From assembly GCA_028279725.1 (NCBI GenBank), contig JANQNE010000011.1, positions 151,872 through 215,871 of the forward strand: a stretch of DNA of 64,000 nucleotides, written 5' to 3'. The position numbers and the translations under genes are program-made. The notes under the pieces were generated by a model that was not told where the DNA came from, ran no database searches, and saw only the letters and a list, made by a program, of their open reading frames with translations. This stretch comes from Candidatus Nanoarchaeia archaeon (GTDB lineage: Archaea > Nanobdellota > Nanobdellia > Woesearchaeales > JANQNE01). Below, one piece after another: positions 19,596 to 29,388 of the stretch. How positions within the stretch are numbered: position 1 is the first letter of the stretch; each line of letters starts with the position of its first letter.

Positions 19596-19710
19596 ACATT
19601 GCAACTTTCTGGAGATTCTCTTCGATTATGATGTTTCCTAAAGGATCAAGCTCCCAGTGGTAAAAGTCCCCAACCAAAAATTCATCATAGTTTTGTTCAT
19701 CGATTTCCAT
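19594..19710 (-). CDS. Small ORF, 38 aa
   Basis: MEIDEQNYDEFLVGDFYHWELDPLGNIIIEENLQKVAM; GGTG upstream; follows 19721-19996. Confidence 0.4.
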   Translation of the reverse strand: MEIDEQNYDEFLVGDFYHWELDPLGNIIIEENLQKVAM

Positions 19711-19720
19711 CTCATTCACC

Positions 19721-19996
19721 TCATGCTAGTTTGGCTGCAAGGCCTTCTGGCTTGTGCAGCTCATATTGTTCGCAATTTTTTATATTTGCGAATTCTCTCC
19801 CATACTCTTCCCATCTTCTCTCACACTCCATGGACTGTCTGTCATATTCTATGTCCTTGAAAAAATCATCAATCCCTCCTTTGATCTTACTTAGGGTGGT
19901 TGAGATATAATCTCCTATCATATCTAAGACCCCATATGCTGGTGTGTATCTCCCGTGCATCATCGCTGTTCCGTCATGATTTGCTGTTGTGTTCAT
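19721..19996 (-). CDS. Hypothetical small protein
   Basis: ORF with AGGAGG upstream of ATG. Confidence 0.6.
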   Translation of the reverse strand: MNTTANHDGTAMMHGRYTPAYGVLDMIGDYISTTLSKIKGGIDDFFKDIEYDRQSMECERRWEEYGREFANIKNCEQYELHKPEGLAAKLA

Positions 19997-20136
19997 TTTT
20001 TATTCCTCCTAGTTTGAGTTTTTCGCCAAAAAAACTTTTAATGATAGGTAGGCATAGCATTTATTAATGCATTATTAAAGGAAAATCAAGAACTATCTTT
20101 CATAAAGTTTAAAAAGGGTAAAAATAGGTTATTGTT

Positions 20137-20799
20137 ATGGCAAACACATACTTAGTGCCGATATGGTTTTTTGGATATGAAGTGTCTCTGGAATTGATCT
20201 TTGCATTGATCACTTTAGTGCTTAGTATCTATTCTTTCAGGATATTCAGATTATCTGAGCAAAGGCAGACTAAGTTCTTTGGGCTGGCTTTTGCGTTTAT
20301 ATCTGCATCTTATTTCTTGCAGTCTTTTGTGAGTTTAAGGATGATACTGAACGAGAATATCAATGAAGTGCTTAGCCTGGTTGAGATCAGTACGATAAAT
20401 AATCTTGGTTTGAGGCTGCATATGATGTTTTTTCTGATGGGATTAGTTACTTTAGCCTATATGACATTTAAGGTGAAGAGTGGGAAGACTTATGCGTTTA
20501 TGCTGATATTAGTGGTTGCTGCGATAATGATGAGCTCTTATGTTGTTTATCTGTTCCATCTGTTGTCTACTATATTATTAGCTTATGTGCTTACATACTA
20601 TTTATTTAATTACAGGAGGAAGAAAAAGAGGAAAAGAAGGAGTCTGCTTATAATAATAGCATTTGCGTTTTTGCTTATAGGAAGTATGGATTTTTTCTTC
20701 TCTTTCAGCACAAGCATGTATTATGTGATAGGGCATATGCTTGAGCTTGTTGCGTATCTTATTATCTTGATCAATCTTATAACAGTGCTTAGAAAATGA
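20137..20799 (+). CDS. Multi-pass membrane protein
   Basis: About six to seven hydrophobic segments. Confidence 0.7.
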   Translation: MANTYLVPIWFFGYEVSLELIFALITLVLSIYSFRIFRLSEQRQTKFFGLAFAFISASYFLQSFVSLRMILNENINEVLSLVEISTINNLGLRLHMMFFLMGLVTLAYMTFKVKSGKTYAFMLILVVAAIMMSSYVVYLFHLLSTILLAYVLTYYLFNYRRKKKRKRRSLLIIIAFAFLLIGSMDFFFSFSTSMYYVIGHMLELVAYLIILINLITVLRK

Positions 20800-21071
20800 G
20801 TCCAAAAAGAGATAAACACAGAGTTGTGCATGATATATTGAAGGCGATCCGTGAGAAGAACGGAACGATAAAGCCGACGCATATACTCTATAGAGCGAAC
20901 TTATCTCACCAGATGATGGATGAGTACTTGAGAGATTTGATTTCTAAGGAATTCATTATTGAGAAAGTAGGTGATAGGGGTAAGACTTATGAGCTTACTC
21001 CTAGGGGGTTTGAATATCTGGGCAAATACAAGATGATAACAGAATTTATAGATTCTTTTGGTCTGGACTAG
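20796..21071 (+). CDS. Winged-helix DNA-binding protein (ArnR1-like)
   Basis: IKPTHILYRANLSHQMMDEYLRDLISKEFIIE...YELTPRGFEYL. Confidence 0.8.
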   Translation: MSPKRDKHRVVHDILKAIREKNGTIKPTHILYRANLSHQMMDEYLRDLISKEFIIEKVGDRGKTYELTPRGFEYLGKYKMITEFIDSFGLD

Positions 21072-22054
21072 GTCATCTTTGGGTATGTGCCTGGCTCCAT
21101 GAAGACTTTTGATGTTTTTACTGCAACTCCTTTTTCTTTCTTTATGATGTCTTTTGAGATCATCTTTGCTGTTCCTACTGCGATCAATTCGTCTTTTAAT
21201 GACATTATCGCTATTGGATCATCTAGTTGTATGTCTGAATGTACTTTTACTACACCAGGTGTTTTTAGATCAGTTCCGTGGCATAGTGATTCTACAGTTG
21301 AGTCTAGGACCCATATTTTTGCTAGATGCTGTGTTGCAAATTCAATTGGGTGGATTATTGTTCTTATGAACTTGTCGTTGTTCTCTTCTTTGTGGTAATG
21401 GTATGCATCAGTGAGGTCTTGCAATGTTGTTAGTGTTGATTCGTTGAATAAGGCTGCTTTTGTTCTTCTTAGCTCTGCCATGTGTGCTCCAACTTCTAGT
21501 TTTTGGCCTATGTCATGGAGCAGTTTTCTTATGTAAGTTCCTGCCTGGCAGCCGATTTTCATAAGGATGTCTTGACCTTTGATTTCTATGATCTCTATGT
21601 AATAGATCTTCCTGAAACGCCACTGTCTTTTTACTGAAGATTTTATCGGAGGAAGCTGTTTTATCTTTCCTACGAATTCGCTGCAGATTTTTTTGATCTT
21701 GTTGGGATCTATCTCTTTATGCAGATGCATTATCGCTATGTATTCTTTTCCTGCTGTTAAGAGGGTTTGTACTATCCTTGTAGCTGCTCCTAGTGCAACT
21801 GGCAGAACACCTGTTACTTTTGGATCTAGTGTTCCTGAGTGTCCTCCTTTGTTTATGTGCAGTATTTTTTGGACATATGCACTGACTTGATGAGAAGTTG
21901 GTCCTTTTGGCTTGTCAATGTTGACTATTCCAAAGTTTATGAGTTCTTCTGTAGGTCTTTCTTCTGGTCTGCAGCCGTACTTATCACTAGTTGTTGCTTT
22001 TCTTTTCTCGAAGATCTCTCTTTCGGTCTTTTCAAAAGGAAGTAATGTTTCCAT
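21068..22054 (-). CDS. cbf5: tRNA/H-ACA pseudouridine synthase Cbf5 (TruB family)
   Basis: GIVNIDKPKGPTSHQVSAYV, GGHSGTLDPKVTGVLPVALG, PUA-like C-terminus. Confidence 0.93.
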   Translation of the reverse strand: METLLPFEKTEREIFEKRKATTSDKYGCRPEERPTEELINFGIVNIDKPKGPTSHQVSAYVQKILHINKGGHSGTLDPKVTGVLPVALGAATRIVQTLLTAGKEYIAIMHLHKEIDPNKIKKICSEFVGKIKQLPPIKSSVKRQWRFRKIYYIEIIEIKGQDILMKIGCQAGTYIRKLLHDIGQKLEVGAHMAELRRTKAALFNESTLTTLQDLTDAYHYHKEENNDKFIRTIIHPIEFATQHLAKIWVLDSTVESLCHGTDLKTPGVVKVHSDIQLDDPIAIMSLKDELIAVGTAKMISKDIIKKEKGVAVKTSKVFMEPGTYPKMT

Positions 22055-22088
22055 AATAAGCTGTTAGAAATAAGTGATTTATAAAGGT

Positions 22089-22616
22089 TTACTGTTTTTT
22101 AGGAGCTGGTTTTGGCTTTTCTTCTTTTTTAGGTGTTTCTTTTGGAGCTTCCTTTTTTTCTTCTTTCTTTACTGCTTCCTCAGCTGGCTTCTCATCTTTT
22201 GCTGGCTGAGGTTTGTCTTCTTTAGGAGATTCTGTCTTTTCTGCTGGTTTTTCTTCTTTCTTATCTTCTTCTTTTGGTGCTGCCTTAACTCCAAGCTTTT
22301 CCATCAGTTCGTCTTTTTTAGTTTTCTCTACTTTCTCTATCTTCTTGAATTCTTCATATTTCTTTCCGAAAAGCTCTGCTTTAACAGTTCCGTCATCTTC
22401 TTTGATTGCTGTGACTTTGATGTGATGAGGGGGATTCTTTATCCCATGTTTCCAAAGATCTAAGTTTAGGAGTTTTCCAAGCTTTATGTTATCTGATTTC
22501 ATATGCTTGACTAAGAACTCTTTTATAGCTGTGACTGCTTTTTTTGCCCTCTTGTATTTAGGTGTTTTCAGCCACTCTTTCCTCAATGGAATATTGTAAG
22601 TTCTTTCAGTTGCCAT
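22089..22616 (-). CDS. Ribosomal protein eL31 with long K/E/P/A-rich tail
   Basis: ERTYNIPLRKEWLKTPKYKRAKKAVTAIKEFLVKHMK... Confidence 0.9.
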   Translation of the reverse strand: MATERTYNIPLRKEWLKTPKYKRAKKAVTAIKEFLVKHMKSDNIKLGKLLNLDLWKHGIKNPPHHIKVTAIKEDDGTVKAELFGKKYEEFKKIEKVEKTKKDELMEKLGVKAAPKEEDKKEEKPAEKTESPKEDKPQPAKDEKPAEEAVKKEEKKEAPKETPKKEEKPKPAPKKQ

Positions 22617-22617
22617 C

Positions 22618-22791
22618 TTATGCCTTAGTCTTAGTTCTTCTCCAAGATCTCTTCTTCTGTGTCTTTCTGCCAGGGTGTACTCTTCTTCCTAGACCGAACA
22701 CTTTTGGAATTATCCAGAATGGTGCCCATTTTGTCTGTCTGCCTAACTTAGACAATCTTTTCTTTCTGCTTGGATGCTTGTATCTTGCCAT
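22618..22791 (-). CDS. Ribosomal protein eL39, 57 aa (not in ORF track)
   Basis: MARYKHPSRKKRLSKLGRQTKWAPFWIIPKVFGLGRRVHPGRKTQKKRSWRRTKTKA. Confidence 0.95.
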   Translation of the reverse strand: MARYKHPSRKKRLSKLGRQTKWAPFWIIPKVFGLGRRVHPGRKTQKKRSWRRTKTKA

Positions 22792-22792
22792 C

Positions 22793-23113
22793 TTAAATCC
22801 TTTTTATGTTAAATTCTTTTTTTTCTGTCTGTAATCTTGATAATAGGTTTTTGAGCATCGCGTCATCGACAGTCTTCAGCTGTCCTGCTTCGATGCCTTT
22901 GCCAAGCACAGCAATGATCTGCAGTGCTTTTTCCGGATGCGCTGATTTTATGTTTCCGTATCTTTCCAATGCATCTTTTGTAAGATGCTGCTTGATGATC
23001 ATCTCGACTTGTTCAAGCTGCTGCTGCAGTAAAGCTTCTTGCTGCATTGATGCATTTTGTTGTTCCTGCAATTGCTGCAATTTTCTTGCTTTTATCTGCT
23101 CTAGCTCATCCAT
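22793..23113 (-). CDS. PDCD5-family DNA-binding protein
   Basis: Gln-rich N-term, LTKDALERYGNIKSAHPEKALQI. Confidence 0.9.
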   Translation of the reverse strand: MDELEQIKARKLQQLQEQQNASMQQEALLQQQLEQVEMIIKQHLTKDALERYGNIKSAHPEKALQIIAVLGKGIEAGQLKTVDDAMLKNLLSRLQTEKKEFNIKRI

Positions 23114-23114
23114 T

Positions 23115-23675
23115 TTATTCTTTCTGAGGGGTTGGTTGTTCTTTTGGTTTTGTCTCTGCTGGCTTTTTTTCTTCTTTTGGTTTTTCTTTCTTTACTGCTT
23201 CCTCAGCTGGCTGTTCCTTTTTCTCAGGCTGAGGTTTTACTTTTTTTGTAGTCTTCTGTATCTCAACTGAAGCTTTGTCAAGGATAGATTTTCCTTTTCC
23301 TGTAACAACTCTTCCTTTGTGTACGCCAACTTCTCCTTTTTTTACCAACTCAGCTTGTTCAAGCTGCTGTAATATCTTTCTAAGTATGCTGCCTGATCCT
23401 TTTCTGAACTCTTCAGGCTTGTGACCACGGTTTTTCTTTCCGCCGTATTTGATTCTTAGCTTGCTAACTCCGATAGGACCTAGCTTGAAAACGCTTCTTA
23501 GAACTGCAGCTGATCTTGTGTACCACCAATCTTCCTGTGTAGGAGCTCTTTCCTTGTGAGTTCCTGTCTTTACGAAGGATGCCCATGCAGGCGGCTTTAT
23601 TGTGTCTATTGACTTTAGAGATTCAGCTACTTTTTCTACTAGTTTATTAGGATCAACTGAATATATACTAACCAT
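23115..23675 (-). CDS. Ribosomal protein eS19 with charged tail
   Basis: PAWASFVKTGTHKERAPTQEDWWYTRSAAVLRSVF. Confidence 0.93.
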   Translation of the reverse strand: MVSIYSVDPNKLVEKVAESLKSIDTIKPPAWASFVKTGTHKERAPTQEDWWYTRSAAVLRSVFKLGPIGVSKLRIKYGGKKNRGHKPEEFRKGSGSILRKILQQLEQAELVKKGEVGVHKGRVVTGKGKSILDKASVEIQKTTKKVKPQPEKKEQPAEEAVKKEKPKEEKKPAETKPKEQPTPQKE

Positions 23676-23695
23676 TTATTTTCACCTATTGTTTC

Positions 23696-23733
23696 ATGCT
23701 TTTCAGCATTAGAACCGCAACACTTGGTATGCG
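23696..23733 (-). promoter_or_regulatory. Structured 5' leader of the eS19 operon (two hairpins)
   Basis: On - strand: CGCA-TACCAAGTGT-TGCG then ATGCT-GAAA-AGCAT (GNRA loop) between TATA (~23757-23765) and ATG at 23675. Confidence 0.45.
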
Positions 23734-23910
23734 ATGTATCTGAGGAGTTTGAGGTTATTTATAAAGGTTATGTTTTATGCGTCTAAATTCCTCTTCTTGT
23801 GAAGATCTCTGTCCTGGAGCAACTTTTTTATCATTTGCAAGTGGCTATAATAGATAGGTTTATTAAAATTGTAATATTCTTACAAAAATTATGATGGGGT
23901 TTGATTTAAA

Positions 23911-24840
23911 ATGAAGTATGTTCCAAGAGAAGATATAACTGAAGGATTTAACGATAAGCAATTAGATCGATTGATGGAGAATATAACAGTGTTTATGCCG
24001 ATGGACGGATGTAATGCACCTTGTGGTATCTGTGCCTTAAGCGCAAATAAATCCCCTAAATATTCTATGGATTTTGAAGCAGTTGAATGGTTTTATAAAA
24101 ATTATCCTGACCCTTTCAATAAAAACCAGCCTAATGAGTATGCGATGGATCTACTTGGATTTATTGGGAGAGATGGTGAAACATATCATGATGTTCTTGA
24201 ACTGCACAAAGAACATCACACTTATTATCCTACATTCAGAACAGCATTGCCAGTTGGGTCTGAGAAGACACTCTTAAAAATTCTAGAGATGGAATTTGTA
24301 AATGAACACCATGGTTCTGAAAATCTTAGTGATCAGTTAGTTGTACCTACAATCTCAAGAGTTCTACATAATGCTGAAAGAGTTGATGCATATTTAGCGA
24401 GTCTTAGCGAAAGAGAGTTAATCGAGAGGATTGATGAAGGTACAGCTTTCTTAGGTACTAATAATCCTACTTATATCATCAGAACTGATCATGGTCTACG
24501 AGATCTTAATGTAATCTATCAGGAACCTGTTTTTGTTGGCAGTGCTGCAGGACTGATCAAGGATCCTAGTGAAGTTGAAGGGAATCAAGTTTATCTTACA
24601 TGCACTGACCAAGGAGTTGCACTTCTGCCAACGGGATTCTATGTAGTTAATCCTATGTTTCCTTTCTTTGATGAGTTTCTTAAAAATAAGATAACTCCGG
24701 ATAATTTCATCTTTAAACCAAGAAGAGAAGTAATCACAGGAATATCATTCAGAAAAAGTGATGGTGCACAGATTATATCATCTATTGACAAAAATACAGA
24801 TGAAGTAGTTGGTGAACCAAGAATTATACCTAGAACATAA
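23911..24840 (+). CDS. Putative radical-SAM-like iron-sulfur protein
   Basis: MDGCNAPCGICALSA (CxxxCxxC) near N-terminus. Confidence 0.5.
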   Translation: MKYVPREDITEGFNDKQLDRLMENITVFMPMDGCNAPCGICALSANKSPKYSMDFEAVEWFYKNYPDPFNKNQPNEYAMDLLGFIGRDGETYHDVLELHKEHHTYYPTFRTALPVGSEKTLLKILEMEFVNEHHGSENLSDQLVVPTISRVLHNAERVDAYLASLSERELIERIDEGTAFLGTNNPTYIIRTDHGLRDLNVIYQEPVFVGSAAGLIKDPSEVEGNQVYLTCTDQGVALLPTGFYVVNPMFPFFDEFLKNKITPDNFIFKPRREVITGISFRKSDGAQIISSIDKNTDEVVGEPRIIPRT

Positions 24841-24915
24841 CATCAGGATTTAACGAAGTTTTCACAATATTTATAAAGCATAAAGCAATATTTCTTTATA
24901 AAAAGAGGTTATGGA

Positions 24916-26112
24916 ATGGTTCCACATTTTTTACTGACGATAACGTTAAGTCTTCTGGTTGTGTTTATATTTACTGAAATAGCCTACAGGTTCAAGTTTC
25001 CTATGGTTGTTGCTCAGATATTTGCAGGCATATTCATAGGGATACCTCAGGTTAGGAATGTTGTTATCGGGCCTAATGTTGAGATAGTTGAGCTGCTTTC
25101 TGATCTCGGGATAATATTTTTGCTGTTCTTGGCTGGATTGGAGGTTGAGAAGAACAAGATCTATGGGGCAAGGAGGGATGTATTTATTATAGGTATATTC
25201 GGATCTTTGATCCCTTTGGTGTTAGGATTTTTGACTATGAAGCTTCTTGGTTATTCTAATCTTATTGCACTTATTGTCGGAATCTCTATGAGCATCACAT
25301 CAGAAGGAGCTAAAGTAAAAGAACTTATTGAGATAGGAAAGATAAAAAGCAGGATCGCTGGCATAATGATGGGTGCTGGGATCATTGATGATGTTATCGG
25401 TCTATTGATGTTTATCATTGCGTCACTTTTCTCAGGATATACAATAATATCTATAGATCTTGTTAAGACCCCAGCTCAGCTTGCTTTGTTCATAATTTCA
25501 GTATGGCTTATATTCAAGATGCTTCCAAAGCTTATCGAATATGAAGAGAAAGAAACTAAGGAGACAAGAGAAGTGAGTATGTTTATGACTGTGTTGTTAT
25601 TATGTTTGGGATTCTCTATAATGGGTATAATCATTTCAGGAACTTTGACTGGAGCTATAATTGCTGCTTTCCTGGCTGGGATAATCATCCAGTTAAGTGT
25701 CAAGGTTAAGGAAGAAAGGATGATAAGATCTCATTTTGAGATATTGGCTTTATCATTTATTGTTCCGTTCTTCTTTATCTGGACAGGGATGGCTTTTGAT
25801 TACAGTTCTTTGATAGTTAATATTCCTCTGTTGATCATAATTACATGCGTAGCTATATTCGGAAAGATATTTGGTGTTTTTATCACAAGGCCGTTTGTTA
25901 ATGATCTAACTTCAAAACAGCTTCATCTTATAGGTTGGGCTATGAATTCAAGGGGAGCAGTAGAATTGGTTATCGCTTTGATAGCTTTTAAGGCAGGGTT
26001 TATCTCTACTACGATATATTCTGCGATAATACTGATGACTCTGATAACTACGATAATGTTTCCGTTTATACTTAAAGCTATGCTTAAGAAAGAACCAGAA
26101 ATAATGGATTAA
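24916..26112 (+). CDS. Cation:proton antiporter (CPA2 family)
   Basis: FAGIFIGIPQ, LGIIFLLFLAGLEVE, multi-TM. Confidence 0.9.
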   Translation: MVPHFLLTITLSLLVVFIFTEIAYRFKFPMVVAQIFAGIFIGIPQVRNVVIGPNVEIVELLSDLGIIFLLFLAGLEVEKNKIYGARRDVFIIGIFGSLIPLVLGFLTMKLLGYSNLIALIVGISMSITSEGAKVKELIEIGKIKSRIAGIMMGAGIIDDVIGLLMFIIASLFSGYTIISIDLVKTPAQLALFIISVWLIFKMLPKLIEYEEKETKETREVSMFMTVLLLCLGFSIMGIIISGTLTGAIIAAFLAGIIIQLSVKVKEERMIRSHFEILALSFIVPFFFIWTGMAFDYSSLIVNIPLLIIITCVAIFGKIFGVFITRPFVNDLTSKQLHLIGWAMNSRGAVELVIALIAFKAGFISTTIYSAIILMTLITTIMFPFILKAMLKKEPEIMD

Positions 26113-26678
26113 GTGTGTTTTGTGCAATTGAATAGATGAATCTTATGGTTTTTCTCTTCGTCGATTTCAAACACTGTTATGCTTGTGTTGCTGAAACATT
26201 CTATGTCTCTTGTTTTCTTATTAGTTATTACTGCTGTGATTGCTCTATTGATTCCATTATGCGCAACACATAAAACTGTGTTGTTTTTGTGTTTGTGTAG
26301 GAGTTTGTGAACAAATTTCTCTGCTCTTTTGTATAATTCTTCTGAAGTTTCTCCATTTTCTGGATCAGGCCATTCTTTGTCTTCTAGCAAATTAAGCTCT
26401 TTTTTTGTTTTTCCTTCAAACTCTCCAAGATTTCGTTCCCTTAATTCTTTTGTAAATTTTATTGGAACTTTGTGATGTTTGGCTATTTCTTTTGCTGTAT
26501 CTGCTGCTCTTGCCAGATCACTTGAATAGATGAAGTCGATCTGGTCGGTTTTTAACCTATCTGCTAATTTCTTTGCTTGATCAATCCCTTTTTCAGAAAG
26601 TTTTCCTGGAAGATGACCTTGAATGATCCTTTTGGAATTTTCAACAGTTTCTCCATGCCTAGTCAGTATAAGTTTCAT
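26109..26678 (-). CDS. Histidine phosphatase family protein
   Basis: LILTRHGETVENSKRIIQGH; ERNLGEFEG; VAHNGINRA. Confidence 0.92.
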   Translation of the reverse strand: MKLILTRHGETVENSKRIIQGHLPGKLSEKGIDQAKKLADRLKTDQIDFIYSSDLARAADTAKEIAKHHKVPIKFTKELRERNLGEFEGKTKKELNLLEDKEWPDPENGETSEELYKRAEKFVHKLLHKHKNNTVLCVAHNGINRAITAVITNKKTRDIECFSNTSITVFEIDEEKNHKIHLFNCTKHT

Positions 26679-26679
26679 T

Positions 26680-27195
26680 TTATTTTATCTTCTTCAGTTC
26701 TCTTAGGAATATCTTCATCTCTTTTTCTGTCATCTCTTTTGGCTTTACTTTTGCGTTCTTTCCTGGGATAACTGGTGGGTTTCCCCAGTCTTTATCTGTC
26801 TTGAATCTTGGGTATATATTCCAGTGTATGTGCGGATCCCAGTTGTCTAGATATTCCATATTTAGTCTGTCGAACTTTATTGCTTTGTGTAATGCTCTGC
26901 AGACTTTTATAGAATCTGTGAAAAAGGAATCTAATGTTTTCTCGTGCAGCATCATCAGATGCTCTTCATGAGCCCTTGTTAGAATAACTAAGTGTCCTTT
27001 GTGATGCAATCTTCCGAAGACTACGATTATGTGTGGATTTTCGAAAAGTATTGTTGATTTGTCTTTTATCTTCTGGCAGAATTTGCAGTCTTTGTGTTTG
27101 TCTGGATGTTGGTGTGAGTGCTTCAAGAATTTCTTTTCAAATGCCTTGTGATGTTTTTTATGATAGCCATGTTCAACTGTTTTTTTCTTTGCCAT
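26680..27195 (-). CDS. HIT-like family protein
   Basis: CKFCQKIKDKSTILFENPHIIVVFGRLHHKGHLVILTRAHEEH; WDPHIHWNIYPR. Confidence 0.8.
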   Translation of the reverse strand: MAKKKTVEHGYHKKHHKAFEKKFLKHSHQHPDKHKDCKFCQKIKDKSTILFENPHIIVVFGRLHHKGHLVILTRAHEEHLMMLHEKTLDSFFTDSIKVCRALHKAIKFDRLNMEYLDNWDPHIHWNIYPRFKTDKDWGNPPVIPGKNAKVKPKEMTEKEMKIFLRELKKIK

Positions 27196-27196
27196 T

Positions 27197-28069
27197 TTAT
27201 TTTCCTCCGATAGCTGACCTTACAAATTCAAGATTATCTTTTATTGTCTTTAGCTGGACTTTTTTTTCTTGTGGTATGATGCCTCTTGTATGTCCTTCAA
27301 TAGTTATTATCCCATCATAATTTAGCGCTACTTCTTTTAAGATGTTTCTGAAGTATTTTGAATGTGTCTTGTCCATAGCAAAAGGACAGTGGGTCTTTCC
27401 GCTGATCCCATAATGGCCGCTGACATGCATATGCCTTAGGTGGATTCCAAGCTCTTCCATATGTTTTAGAGGGAGCTCTTCTCCATGTGTGAAAGCATGG
27501 ACTAGATCTAAGGTTGCTCCAAGATTTTCGGAGTTGTAGAATGAGATAAGCTTTTTTATGTCTTCAACACGTATTACAAATTCTTTTGACCTTTTCTCCA
27601 TAGCTTCTATCGCAAGTATGATGTTATGTTTTTCTGCTTCTTTTACTATGATTTCAAATGATTCCTTCAATATTGGCCAGTATTTTTTTGGATTGTCTTT
27701 TTCCCTATCCAGCCAACCAGGGTGGATATTTACAAGATGAAAACCAAGGTCTTTGGCCATCTTTATGCTTTTTAGGTTTAAGTCAATAGATTTTAGTCTG
27801 AGGTCCTCATGTATTGAGCAGATGTTCAGTTTTTCTATCGGATCTACTGTTAGATCTTTTATAGGAGAATGGATGACTCCTTTTAGTCCTGTAGTTTTCA
27901 TAGCTTTTTTCATCTTTTCAAAAGAAGTTTCTTTGTTTTTTTCTTTAAGCCAGAAAGATTCAGGCCAGATCTCTATACCTTCATATCCTGCTTTCTTTAG
28001 GACTACTGGTGCTTCGTGCGTAGGAAATTCTGAGACTAAGCCTGTTGTTGTCGCTATTATATTGTTCAT
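27197..28069 (-). CDS. Sugar phosphate isomerase/epimerase-like TIM barrel
   Basis: LVNIHPGWLD, ILAIEAMEKRSKEF, LGATLDLVHAF, ITIEGH. Confidence 0.85.
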   Translation of the reverse strand: MNNIIATTTGLVSEFPTHEAPVVLKKAGYEGIEIWPESFWLKEKNKETSFEKMKKAMKTTGLKGVIHSPIKDLTVDPIEKLNICSIHEDLRLKSIDLNLKSIKMAKDLGFHLVNIHPGWLDREKDNPKKYWPILKESFEIIVKEAEKHNIILAIEAMEKRSKEFVIRVEDIKKLISFYNSENLGATLDLVHAFTHGEELPLKHMEELGIHLRHMHVSGHYGISGKTHCPFAMDKTHSKYFRNILKEVALNYDGIITIEGHTRGIIPQEKKVQLKTIKDNLEFVRSAIGGK

Positions 28070-28605
28070 TTTTTAAGTCTTTTTAGGAGAGAATATTTTT
28101 CTTTTCTTAGAAGTCTTGATATCTGCTGTTTTAGCAGTTGTTCATCTTTTTTATTTAGTGGCTTGAGTTTTTTGTAGTACTTATTTCCTTTTGGTGGAAA
28201 CACTAAAGCTTGCCCATGTTTTTGGAATTTTGAATTTTTTGCTCTTCCGTAGAGATGTAAGTGTAGATGAGGTCCTCCTTTTGCGTCAACAGACCAGTTT
28301 CCGTTATCCTGGTAGTTGATAAGTGTAAGCTTGATATTATTTTTTGGCAGAGCAGAATACATTGCATCTCCAATCATCATAGCTAGAAGGATAAATTCTT
28401 GTGATTCTGATTTTGAGAATTCTTTTCTATCCCATATATGCCATCTTGGCATTATCTTGATATGGCCACCATCTTTTCTGTCTACATGTGGTTTATCTGA
28501 TATCTGAGCAGCGAACTTTTTTGAAAGGTAAAGAAAATCTGAACTTTTTGCATCTTTTAGTGCCATGCACTTCTTACAATCTTCTCTTTGATACATCATA
28601 AACAC
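28066..28605 (-). CDS. HIT-like protein
   Basis: GGPHLHLHLYGRA (HxHxH). Confidence 0.75.
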   Translation of the reverse strand: MFMMYQREDCKKCMALKDAKSSDFLYLSKKFAAQISDKPHVDRKDGGHIKIMPRWHIWDRKEFSKSESQEFILLAMMIGDAMYSALPKNNIKLTLINYQDNGNWSVDAKGGPHLHLHLYGRAKNSKFQKHGQALVFPPKGNKYYKKLKPLNKKDEQLLKQQISRLLRKEKYSLLKRLKK

Positions 28606-28653
28606 CTCTTATGTAAACTTTAGAATTTGGTGTTTATAAACTTATTGCTTGAT

Positions 28654-29241
28654 TCAGTTATTACGATAATCCCGGATCCCTAGATTTTTATCATGGAACT
28701 TTATCTCTGGAAATCTTTCTTTTAATATCTGAGAATCTCTTGTCATAAAGTAATAGTTGAGTATCTGTGAGTTTAAGAAATCTGATATCTCTTGAACTCT
28801 CATCGTTTTTGGTATGTCTCCAACTATGTTGGTGTTATCTTCAGATGGATTTGTGCTGTATCTGAATACCATTATGCTTGGGTTTATCTCTTTTAGTATA
28901 TTTGTCAGATGATTTCCACATCCTATTGATTTAATATTTGCAATATAGTCATAATTAAGCATTTTATCCGGAAGTGAAAGATATGACATTGATTTTAAAA
29001 GATCATCAGTTGTATTTACAGGCGGATTATAGAAGTGTTGTCCTGTTACTACTATGTCTGCTTTTCCTTCAAATGCTCTTTTAATAACCTTTGAAGGCTC
29101 TGTTGTAAGCATGACATTGTTGTAGTTTCCTGGACGTTTTATCCTTTCAGATATAATCATGCCTGAAATAAGATTTATATTATACTGATGTGTCTGAGCT
29201 ACAACAATCTCCAATGGTCTTGCTTGAGTACTCTTGTCCAT
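28654..29241 (-). CDS. Hypothetical protein, possibly divergent receiver-like
   Basis: ORF; alpha/beta pattern, weak REC resemblance. Confidence 0.55.
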   Translation of the reverse strand: MDKSTQARPLEIVVAQTHQYNINLISGMIISERIKRPGNYNNVMLTTEPSKVIKRAFEGKADIVVTGQHFYNPPVNTTDDLLKSMSYLSLPDKMLNYDYIANIKSIGCGNHLTNILKEINPSIMVFRYSTNPSEDNTNIVGDIPKTMRVQEISDFLNSQILNYYFMTRDSQILKERFPEIKFHDKNLGIRDYRNN

Positions 29242-29388
29242 TTTTATACCCTGCCTTAAGTATTAAAACTTTTGAGTTTATAAATCTTTCGGTTTTTTTG
29301 TCTCTTTATAGTAGTTACACATAGAAAGGCTTATAAGGAAAGTATATACAATAGGTTTTTAAAGAAAAGAGCGAGAGTAGGTGTTGGA

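Noticed and set aside
23716-23735. ACACTTGGTATGCG as a sixth copy of the dispersed element
   Set aside because: Only the short CACTTGG string matches copy D; no GCTTCG and no long terminal stem. Better explained as part of the eS19 leader.
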